A DNA stretch of 64,000 nucleotides, taken from assembly GCA_014773175.1 (NCBI GenBank), contig VXCM01000327.1, forward strand, positions 62,001 to 126,000, read 5' to 3'. The position numbers and the translations under genes are program-made. The notes under the pieces were generated by a model. The model did not search any database. It was given only the letters and a program-made list of their open reading frames with translations, and was not told the DNA's origin. The DNA comes from Lucifuga dentata (Eukaryota > Chordata > Actinopteri > Ophidiiformes > Bythitidae). Of this stretch, positions 32,130 through 44,400 are shown piece after piece (position 1 is the stretch's first letter; each line of letters opens with the position of its first letter).

Positions 32130-35100
32130 GTAAGTTTTCCACATTAACTACTTTGGCTATAATGAATTTTTTCTAAAACGACGACGAACACATTCTCGCT
32201 GTGCTCAAACACACGGGATAATATTTAAACCACTGGCTTTATCGTGGAAAGAGGTGTTATTTTCGATAAAGGTTATAACTCAGATAACTTTTACTTAAAC
32301 ATTATACCTTTTAGGTTACATTATCATTGTTTTAACACAGTATAATTAACCAAAACCGAGCCACATATTAGTACACTGTTTTCTCAAATTGCCCAACAGG
32401 GAGGAGTTGTTAACTACAGTCCAAGGTCAGTTTAGTTACCTACCATGTAAGAAATATAGCTAAACTAAGTTAAGTTTAACTAGTTATCTAATCAAAATTG
32501 TTTTTTTTTTTTTTTTTTTTTNTTTTTTTTTTTTTTTTTTTATGGTAGCATAACAGTTTACGCATGTGTGATGTCACGTTGGTTTGGTTTTACCGGAAAG
32601 ATCAGCAGATGATAAATCAAAGTTTACTAACGGTATAGCTTTATACACGTTTTAGGTGTGTAATCTTAATAAAAACGTATTTTTTATTTACATTACACTT
32701 TAAGTACATCCTTTGGTTAAGTTTTGTACTCTGGGTGCTCATTAACATTATGTTGAAATGTCCAAAGGTGCCAATTTGATGCTATATGATTTTAAAGATA
32801 TGATCAAAGCTCAGATGTGGGGAATTATCGTGTGATCTCTTTACACAATAGCTTGATCCGCTTTAAAAGCTACAGGAGTGTAAAGTATTTGTTTTTTTTT
32901 TTATTGTCTGCCATCTGCCAGCATCAATTCAGTCTGAAAACCACTTATGTCAAATCTGCCTCAGCCACATGTTTGTTTGTGTTGACAGCTTTCTTTAAGT
33001 TGGTGTCATTTACTTAAAGGTTTCCCTCATCTAAGAAGGTTTTTGTTGTTTGTTGACACAGCAGGTGGGTATATGATAGTGTAAAGATAATGGTTTTCTG
33101 TAAACCACCAGCTAGTGTTAACTTACAGTCAATGAGTTACAGTTAGGAACCTCCAAAAAAAAAAAAAAAAAAAAAAAAAGGCAAAACTGAAAGGAAACCT
33201 TTAGCTCCAGTGTGGGAACGGTTGACTTAAATCTTTGAAATGATTTAAAGCTTTATGTGCAGTGAGTAACATACCAAGCGTTTTGACATAATGAGATATT
33301 ATTATGAAAATTATGTCTTCCAAACTGTTTGCTGTTGTGGTATGTTTTAGCTTTGGCTGTCAGAATTGCTCTGGTAATTCAGGTGTAATTGGAGAAAAAA
33401 AAAACCCAGATGTGTTTCATCAATTAGTTTACATGTGAATCAAAACTGTATCATATTAACATAGGTAATCATTCAACTCAAATATATTTTACTGTTAATT
33501 CATCCATGCTGTTTTGTTGATTGGAATTACAGCAAATGCATTATCTTTTTTGTGTGTGTATGGGTGTGTCCTTGTGGTGGCCTGGAATTTGCACTGAAAC
33601 TAGCAGGTCCCTCCTCCCATCCCACACACTAAAGTGAAACTTTTGTTACGGGAGTTTCTTTTCATGTCAATATTACATCACATACCAGGTAGACATGTTT
33701 TCTGACGGGACAGTGCCATGTAAAAACGATATGCTTTGTCTGGATCCTTCCAGTATTACCATGTATAAGAAAGTAAAAGAAAGTAAGAAAGAAAGAAAGA
33801 AACAGTGAGGAGTAATACATAAAGGTCAGGATAGTCTGTTGTTTAGCCCTCTATTATCTCACGATACACACTGTTGTGCACAGTAGTTGGGGCTCATTAG
33901 CATCTTAATGGCATTCTGTTCCACTTCAGCAGACAAGAGCAGCATTAGCCAAACTTGTAGTATTTTTTGACTTAACAGAATTGCACAGTAATATACTAAC
34001 CTCTCCTTAATGGCCAAATAATGATTCTGCTGTTTCTGCTCAATTTTCTTTGCTCCATGTTTTTTTTTAATGAGCTATTGCCTGGAATATAAAATGACAA
34101 AAATTCTGTATTGTAGAAGGAGATTACAAATCTCTGGAAATACCGGCGATCGTGCATGTTTGAGCACAATATATACAATCCACATACATGTTACGTTACT
34201 GACAACCGTTTCCCAAAATATGCTACTCTAGTGGTAAATTTTAGAATTGTTTTTCCTACCTTCCAGACTGCCATTGGTTTCAGATCATTTTAGTACAGTA
34301 TAAAAATCAACTTGTAGAGACTCGAAACCTGCTTGAAATAAAAAATTCATCACAGCGAACAAATGTCTATTAGTTTTTTTTTTTTTAACCGATCCAACAC
34401 AGAGCTGCACAGAAGACAATGTATGACTCCGCCAGGAAATATAGTCCCAGGAGAAGATGAGTTTTAAAATGGGAAATTAAAATGAGAAATAAAAACGGGC
34501 GTGCCTTCTACAATCATGTATAAGTGTTAGAAGGTGAAACACTGAATTGTATCACTTCAGCATTAGATTTTGAAGGATTAGGGGACTTGAAAAAAATAAC
34601 AAGAAAACTAAAATACAGTTTTACATTTTGGAAATTGTCAGTAATGTAACATATATGCAGGTTGTACATATTGGGCTCAAACATGCATGACTGCCAGCAT
34701 AGTCCTTTAACGTACAGAATCTGATAAACTTCAGAGAATATTGAAATATCAGTTAAACTGGGGTGGAATTACATTTCAGCATCATTGTGTCAAGTTGTTT
34801 GTTAGAAGAGGAGAGGAGAAGTTAATGTGAAATCATGAGACAGGACGAAATATATTTTAATTGCCTTGGAGATGATTAAAGAAAACAAATGTCAGGGATG
34901 TGCATATCTTCTGTTTTTAATGATTGAACAATCAGTAGGTGGACACAGCAGTTTTTCTGCTTAACTTAAATTACTTTTGAGATGTTTGTTTAATTCGATA
35001 AATAATGCTACAACAGCCTCAGTTTAAAAATGTATTGTAATAATGATGAATAATCAAATATTGTTCCCTCTTACAAGCAGCTTGATGCTAAACATTCCTT

Positions 35101-38100
35101 TTTTCATATCATTAAAGAGCTTTTCTAAGAAACAGCATGTTTATCCATGACAAGAAACTCGGTACGCTTAAATGTATGTTAAAACTTCTAAACCGATTAA
35201 GACCATAAGTAGAATTTTTTTTAAAGGTTATGTAAACATCGTATTCAGATTGAACTTGGCATATATTAATGTTGATGCACTCTGAGTAACACCTAAATTA
35301 TGCGAGTTGATTTATTCAAGCATGTAAATGTTTCATCAGCTTACAGTCGGGTAAGTTCTCTGCATATGTATTTCCTCACCTGCTGTACTTCCTCTTGTAG
35401 GACTATTAAGCAGTGAGTCATTTATATTCAGCAAATGATGAAGTCCTTTTTTTTTTCCATCCATGTGTGTGACTTTTACTACTTTTTCTTGTTTTTGCCT
35501 TAAAAGACCACACCAGCCATTTTGCATGTTTGAGCCTAATATATTCAATTTTCATACATGTAANCCTTAAAAGACCACACCAGCCATTTTGCATGTTTGA
35601 GCCTAATATATTCAATTTTCATACATGTAACTTTACAGACAGTCATTTCCCAAAGCATACTACTGGAACGCTGAATTTTAAAAAATTCCTACCTTCCAGA
35701 CTGACATTGGTTTCAGTTCATTCTGGTACGCTATTAAAATCAACTTGTTCATACTTGAAATGTTCTTGTGATAGTTAAGCCATCATTGTGAACAAGATAT
35801 GTATTCAGGTTTTTTTCAGAGTTACATAATTTTAGCGTTTAAGTGCAATAAAAAGCACAGAGTGAATGTATACCAGGAAATATAGTCCCAAAAGAAGACC
35901 TGCGTTTATCGAAAAATTTAAGTGACCATGACTTCATAATGCAGCGTAACTATATTAGCAGGCGAAACATCGATTTTTAAGGTGGGTGTATTGCTTGAAT
36001 ATTTGATTTTGAAAGATTAAGAGATTTTGCAAAATATCAGGAAAGCTGAAATATGGTTTTATCCTTTGGGAAATGATTGTCAGTAATATAACATGTATGA
36101 AATTTGAATATATTAAGCTCAAACATGCAAAATGGCCGGTATGGTCCTTTCATTGCTGCACAGACAATAATGGGAGTATGGTATGCACGTGGTTAGCCCT
36201 GCTTGGTGTTTGTCAAAGTCTGGTGTCGTCAAACACGTGCCTCTTGAGCTCCATCAGATAGCCAATGACTGTGTTTGTGTGTTTGTTGGAGGTGTAAGTG
36301 CTGGTGCGCGTCCTGGACTGTTATTTTCTCTGTGCAGCAGTAACGTATTACAGAACGTGTTACATGGTGCTCTCTGCCCCTGCTGTCTGTTTGGGTCAAG
36401 AGTGAAGCCTGTGATCTGGGATAAATAGAAACCCAGTGAAACCACGAGCAGGCGTAGAAAGCCGTTACCTGATAAGCCTACGACCAGGAGCCGGTTGCTT
36501 GGATACCTTTTGAAAACAGACACGAGTGTGATTGTGTGTGTGCTCGGTTGCTCTAACAAAGCAACCCCCCCCCCCCNCCCCCCCCCCCTCACAAGTATGT
36601 ATTAGATTCTCTTTTACAGCAGAAAATCTTCCTTCTCTGTGACTTTGCATAGTACCTGTTGCAAAGGTATCGACTATCATAAAGCAATAGAACTTTGATC
36701 AGCAACCATAAAATAGTTCCTGTCGATATACCAGGTAATTGAAAGAATATGTGTACTGATAATGTGTTGGGGCCCCTGATGGGACAAAAAGGTGTTATGG
36801 CAAGGTGGGTGGAGGCATGAACAGCTCAGTATGAGCCATTGTCAAGGGCTCCACTCCAGCAGTTTTGGCTCCGGGTAATGATTTTATATTCGGTTGTCAT
36901 GACGCAGCTGTCCGGTCACTCTTGTTGCCTCCTGTTGGCTGAAAACGTGTTCTAGTCACAACTTCACCTCTAACCAATCAGACCCCCCCNGAGCCCCCCC
37001 CCGTCCTTGGATATAAAGCAAGAACATGTAGAATCGGATTACACTCCCGGGACGTGGCTTTGTCCTCCACAATCTGATGATGGGGACCAGTCATGAATAT
37101 TCAGAGCCCCAGCCGTTAATATTTTAGCATGCCAGAGCTGTATGAGCTTCATGCCAACTCCCGTTCAGCTGTGTGTGTGTGAAACACTGATCCAGGCCTT
37201 TACTTAACCACACTGCCCTTCCCCTTCCCTTTTTGTTCTTGGTATTATCACTGATTAACAGAATGAACAAATTGTTTATGAAATGAAGAATCGTAAGTCT
37301 CATTTCTGAGACCCAATGATATTGGCGCGGCCTCTCTGTATTCAGAGTGCGTTCGTTTTTCACAGGTAGGGAGTGAAAACTGCCTCCTGGGCTGCTGCCA
37401 AAGCACTCTTTGGGAAGATTTATTGGCAACATTTTACTTGACCTCCGTGGTTGTAAAGTCAATGTTACGCTGACAGATATTTTGAGTTGCTCTGTCTTCA
37501 AACTTCTATAACACTCGGGCCACATTATTGACCTACTGAGAGCACCAGGTTCTTCTTTATCATTGCAAATTGATTTATGTGCCATATTGCCCGGTAAGGT
37601 TTGAAGCAGTTATGCCTTTATGGCACAAATTAGGGGCAGATGACTTCATAGAGTTCATGTTTAAGTGTATGCGATGGATGTAGAGACTCAATATATAGGT
37701 GATGTGACCAGTATTGGTCAATAGTGGCTCAAAAATATGTTGATATTTGGATTATGTCCAATATGTTGCATCATTGTGATAATAGGCTAGTTTTATAATA
37801 ATCAAAGTTATAATAGTTGACTGTAGAATTAATTCTACAGTGAGTGGTGGCTAACTTGTTAAATCATGTGACCACATGAAACTAATCAGTTGATATGTGT
37901 AAAGTTTCATATCTTCTCCTAACATTAATAGATTCCCACTACAGTTTCTTGCAGAGATACATAATCGCAGCCTTTAGCTGTGATCCATCAATGGCTATAC
38001 ACACAAAAGATCTAGTTGGATTCAAACCCATGACTGTGACAACCCTGTATACCATGTTTTTTTTTTTTCTGTGAGAAAATGCACCAGCTTAAAATAGCGC

Positions 38101-38450
38101 ACGTTTCCAAATTCAAAAATAAGTCTGACAGGGAAAGTGTGACAATATAATCCTACTGTAAATCCTACTGTAATTTATGTGCTTGTTTACACCAAACCTG
38201 AGACAGACTGGAAGTTCTGGTTAAATCCAAAGTAACTGCTAATTCCAGGCAAATTAGCTGGTCACTGATTTGCCCAGGCAGCATCCATCCATCCATCCAT
38301 CCATCCATCCATCCATCCATCCATCCAGCTTCCAAACCCACTTATCCTATTCAGGGTCAGCCCTCCAGGGGGCTGGAGCCTATCCCAGCGGTCATTGGAT
38401 GAGAGGCAGGCTTCATGCTGGACAGGTCGCCAGCCTCACACACTCACACA

Positions 38451-38491
<41 letters not shown>

Positions 38492-41400
38492 CTACGGTTT
38501 CCAATTCACCTAACCTGCATGTCTTTGGAGGTGGCAGGAAACCGGAGCACCTGGAGGAAACCCATGCAGAAACGGGGAGAACACGCAAACTCCACACGAA
38601 AAGATCCAGTTGGATTCCAACCCAGGACCTTCTTGCTGTGAGACAACAGTGCTAATATTTTCAGCTATTAAGTTATTTGTAAAGACATAATTTAGGCAAC
38701 TTTCTTTCCAGTTTCCAGTTTCTTTCCAGTTTGCCACTGTAGTCTTGCAGCATCGAAAAGAAGAATCACCATTTTTCTTCCCATCTCTTTTCACATTTAA
38801 ACAACTCAGATAAATGATTGAATGGAATATTTAGGGCTCACGACTTCTACCGCTGACAGAGAATTTCTTATTTATTGCCTTTTGAATAGAAGAAAGAAAA
38901 GAGAATACACGTCCGATAGCCTGAGTACGACTGAAGTTTTTCAAAATATGAGTGGGAGCAGAGATTGCATTGAAGGAGAGACTTTTCATTTGCTACCCAT
39001 GTAGCCATCAGTTTAAACAAGGTCACCGCAGAGCTGATTTTCCTCGCTCTCTGAGTCCATCGGTCATCGTCACAGCATTGCGTTGTTAGGATGATAAACA
39101 CCCCCAAAGCACATTCATCACTTAGCCACTTGATGCCCAGATCTGCACAGCCCACAACACCCTCTGCTCCTAATGAGGAATAATGTGCTCAGTGACAAAT
39201 AAGCTGTTCACTGTGATGGTAATAAGGATTTTCACATACCTCATATCTCACATGAACATCATTAGAATAATTTTTTTTTTTTTTTTTTTNTTTTTTTTTT
39301 TTTTTTTTGGGTAGATAAACCACATGCAGCCAGATACGATACTGCACACCTTGCAGCAGAGGATACTTCAAGGATTTAATTCCAAAATGCTGTGTAATTA
39401 TTTGGAAAAACCTAAATTGCATAGTGATCCTGGGTTCAAATTTGACTGGGAGCAATCTGTGTGGAATGTATTCTTCCCGTATCTGTGAAGGTTTCCTCTG
39501 GGTGCTCCACTTTCCTCCTACCAGCACAAACATGGGTTTGGTGAATTGGAAACTCTAAATTGTTCCTTGTTAGTGGGAACGTGAATGGGTTTGTCTGTCT
39601 CTCTAACTTAGCCCTGGGATGGATGGATGGATGGATGGATTAAAGTTTCAGATAAATCAGATTCTGCAGCTAAAGACACATTGGTTTGGAAACATTGCTG
39701 TTAAGAAGTTAAGCAGAAACCCATGAAGTTCATCACACAGCATTCATTTTAAAGGGTACTTGTCAGTGTTTTCAAATGGTGGCCATTGCAGTCTCTAGAG
39801 GTTATGGCACCTGTGTTTTTTTTTTTTTTTTTTTTGGTTTGTTGACAAGAGGCGCTTGCCTATCAAAACTCATGCCTGCAGTTACAAAATACTCAGCTGA
39901 TAATTAAGGTTGAAAGCCTCAGTCTGCTTCTTGTTTTTCCTCCTTGTTTGAATTTAAGATGGGATTTATCCCCTGCCCCCATAGCCCCCTTATAATATGT
40001 ATTCTGGCTCTTTTTTGCATAATATTGTCACGGCTTGCGAGTTAACCACCTAAATATGAGGATACACAATGTGGCAGGCAGATCCCCAGAGTGCTGCGTC
40101 TGCAGGTGTTGGTGTGCAGTCTGCTCCATCTGCCTGCTCGACAGGTGTCAGCCCGGCTCCACACATGCACAAACCTGTGTTAGCTTAGCCATTGTGCAAG
40201 AATTAGGCTTTGCATTCGTTTGTATGTAAGCTGACAGTTAATTCTCAAAACGGATCTTTTTGTTGGCGTTTCAGACCTCTGTAAGAATGTGTCATTTTGG
40301 AGATAAGCATCATCCGGTACAATGTGCATGTCACATTAACAGCTAATGTCCAGGCTCTGTCTTACACAGAGCTTAGTTGAGGGAAGATGATTATACTTTG
40401 TCTCCTCCAGCAGTAACCCCCCCACTCTCTGATAAGAACATTACAGTTAATTGTATGTCTAATCTTGAAAAATATTATGGCTCAGAAATTAAGCAACACA
40501 GTCAGAAGGTAGGGTGAAATTTGGGAGGAGGAGGAGGGGGGGGGTGAAGCAGCTGTTAAAGCAGCCAGTTTTAGCTCCTCTATCTCATTGAAAATCATTA
40601 CACATTGTCAACTGCGAAGGTGAAAAAGAAAAATAGTCTGTAGAAATCCTCTTTCTTGATTCAGTTCCTGTTGATTTTGTCTCCCGTGGTGTTGATATTC
40701 AAGTCGATCTCTGACTAATGTGTAATCATCATGGCAAATTATATAGCTGAACATTCTGTTAATAACTTCTGTGCAAAGAAAAAAGGGATTTGTTATTGTG
40801 AAACGTCTGTTGCAAAGCATAAAATCCTATTCTGAACACTTCGCATGAGTATGATTGCTTGTAGCAGAAATTGTGATAAATCAACCGTAGTGAAATTATA
40901 TGATGCAGGCACAATCCGATTAGGAGCTTTAAGGGAGTATTGATACAAAGATGCACAGAATTTGTCCCAGAAAATCATATTTGTCACGATAAAATGAAGC
41001 AGATTCTTACTATAATCTTTATTAGGTACCCTTGTTTAGGGGCATTTTTTAGGTCATTGTTGTGAATGGGTGTGAATTGGACTGCATTACATTATGTTTC
41101 CAATATTTTGTAGCCCCTTTTTGACATATAGTACACAAAGAGGGCATGTTATATTACAAATACCTCTCAATGCAATGCAGTCCACATAACGCCATTACTA
41201 TCTATAGCCTTAAGGCCTTTAAAGTGCCTTTAATGTCCTTTTGAAATATGAACTCTAAGAAACACTTTGTTTCATGAAAAAAACATAACATGAGGTTAAG
41301 AATATAGAAATCTTTTGCACATCAAGGGACTGCAGTAGCAGAGATCACGATTTCTCAGAAATCCCCCCCCCCTTGCAAAAATATCTTACTATCATGTTAA

Positions 41401-44400
41401 TTAACATTTGAATTACAGTATTTGATCTTCGGTTCACAGTAGGGGTAATTTTCCTTAAACCTTCTATGTTTTGATCAAGGATTGGTTCCTGAGTTTGCAA
41501 ATGGAGCAGCTCTAAAAGAAAATCTTTGTCAATTGTGCAGTGCCTGTTCAAAACGTGCCTGTTTGGGCTGGACTTTCTGGTGTGCGCCGCAGCCTGCCAT
41601 AATTTTGTTCTGCACGTCCTCATGAGCTAGCTTGGTTTGCTATATGGGGTCGGGTTGAGACCGTGCCACTGGAGCAGAGCATATGGTGCCGTGCCCGGAA
41701 TGTATCCTGCTGTGCGGACTACTTTTTACCGGCACAGCTCAATTTGAGAACCGCTCATCCAAACTTCACACACAACACTGCACGTCCTTGGGTCCTGAGC
41801 AATAAACCTGCTGAATATCAACTTCATACAGTGCCGGGTTCTAGAGATATTGGTGCCACAGACAGAGAGAGAGAGAGAGAGTCCTGCTTTTATAGTTAGA
41901 TTTAGTATATTATATGCAGTTTTATTTTTTTTTTAAATAAATAACCTCCATTTAGAGACCTGGGTTTAACATCAGATGTCAAACAAACCAGTGTGGCTGT
42001 CTTGTCACCTGCCCTCTCTTACATTAACATTCATTAAAAAGGTGTTTTCTCCTCCTCCCACCCTCACTGGGGTTATTACCGCTGGGTGGATATTGGGATC
42101 TATAGGTATGATGACTGGGACATCTGTTAGAGTTAGGTACGGATAGCACACGGCGTCCGAACCTCAGCAAGGTCATCAAGCCACAGCAGACATTTAATTA
42201 CTGTAGTGCATCTCACCGTCATATGAGGAAATCGGCATCTGGCCCCATCGCCCTCCAGAGAGATGAGATTGAACTGAAAATAGCCCTGTGACTGGCTGGT
42301 TTATGGTGGTCAGAAGGCACATTACCGCACACCTTAATCACAAGTGCAGCTATTTTAATAAGGAGACACAAAGGGGCAGCCAGGCTGCAGTTCTTGTTGG
42401 TAAGTTCCTGAGGAACCAGCTGTTAAGCGTCTTAAATGGATTCATGCATAATTCATGGTGCACAGTGCTGTGTGGCTGGCTGGCTTTCTCTGAGTGGATC
42501 ATAATTGGAAGGAGAAGAGACCCCCNCCCCAATCTCCTGTCACACAGCACTCATAGCATCCAGCTTCTCTCACAAGGTGTGCAGGAAAATCAGCGACGTT
42601 TATTCCCTCTGAGACAGGACTCCTTTCTGCTGCCTAGAAGGAGATGATGGATTGGCACATAGTGAATATTGTGCAGCAGTTACAGTTGTTGATTTAATGA
42701 CTGTGGACACATAGACACATTCGCAAAATGAGCCTGTGCCTGTGTCGCCCATCATCTTATCCACTAAAACATCTTGTACTTTTTCAAATCGGCTATTAAC
42801 ATGTGTGCAATGTCCCCAGAGCTCACGAAACCCTGCCAAGAAAGACGTTAAACCTGACGTGGGAATATTGTTTGGACGAGTCTTTATGATTTAATTGAGA
42901 TAGACATTAATCTTAAACTGTAGTCAAGTTTGCTCTGAAATGGTTTGCTTCTTGTTTTTGCTGTTTTGCTGTCACTGTTTTCCTTGTCTTCCCTGTGAGG
43001 ATTTAACTTTATCAACATGAGATCTGGTTTTGTTTTCATTCACGTATAAGCTACACATACCTGTATGATCCTCATATCTTTCCTTACTTGTATAGGTCAA
43101 CAACAATCCTCATTGTACTGTACTTCTGTCACTGAGATTATGTACTTGTCAGTCTGATCCTGGATCTTCTGTGAGCTGTGTTTGTCTGGACGACTCGGAG
43201 CTCATGTCATTAGAGCCGTAGGGGAGTTTGCTTTACGCCATCTTTCAGGCGAAAGCACTTAGCTACACCTGCTTGACACTCGCCATCAAAACGACCTTGC
43301 AGAATCCCCTGTAGGTGACGGGCTGTTTTTAAGATTCTGCCAATTTTTCCTCCCTTTTTTTTATCCCTTATGGTTCAGATAGGAGTTGCAAAAGCTTTAT
43401 ACTGATCAGTTGGTTGTTTCTTGAGGTGTAAAAATCTCTTCTTCCATTATGGCCGGTCACATTTAGTTAATTAGTGTGAACATATTTTAGCGTAATTGAT
43501 GTGATATGTTAAAGCTTGGTTATCTTGTTTGTCCTGAAAGGCAACATTGCTATTTTCTGGAATGTGATGACTATTTGAACATTCACACAGCAATTTCGTG
43601 TAACTAATGACTTGAACACGCTCTGTTTAACAGAATTATTTGGCCTCTTCCAAACTTTTTGCGCATCATTTTTTATCTCTACTAAAGAAGACTATGTGAT
43701 CACCGGCATCTGTCTGTTAGCAGGATTTCTAGAAAACTTAAGGATGGATTTGGATGAAAGTTCGGGGACAGATTCATGATGTCCAGAGGAAGAAGTGATG
43801 AAATTTTGGAGGTGATCCATGTCGTATTCTGGATTCTGAATCCAGAAGAAGTTTTTAGCCTATAAAATCAAATCAATGCTAATGGGGCGATTTTAATGAA
43901 AGTTTTTTTTTTTTTTTTTTTTTTTTTTAGGGATTTTATTGGTATTGGTCTTGGTATCAGAGTTGCTTCTTGTTTTAGCCGTATTAGAAATGGAAACTCC
44001 ACATTGTTTGCAATTCCTTTGAATTGAACGTTTTTGATGCTCACAGCATCTTTAATGTTAGCTTTTCGTTGCTGCGTTAAATTACAAAATGAGGCAGTTT
44101 CAGCCATTTGACTCAGATGCAATTTCATGCTCTGAAGTTCAATTTAATAGAATAGAATAGAAATAATATATGCCAATGTATACCAAATATAATGTTTTCT
44201 AAAGGAGTGTTCAGTTTGGCACTGAGCCTTAAGTCACTTGCTCTCCAAGATTTCTTTTTATAGATGCTTGACTTGCCAAGATAATGAACCTGTGAAGAAG
44301 ATCAGACAAGGGTCAATATAACAAACTGTTCACTCATCAGAGCTCACGCCACCGCACTCATAGAATCTGAGCACCGCTACTTTAATGAGGTTACTGCATT

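Noticed and set aside
38437..38489. Regular short repeats suggesting a CRISPR array
   Set aside because: These are simple CA/ATCC microsatellites with no spacers, in a vertebrate genome.
41640..41830. Possible LTR or hAT end (GAGCAATAAACC, GTGCCACTGGAGCAGAGC)
   Set aside because: Suggestive words only; no matching second end or flanking duplication found.
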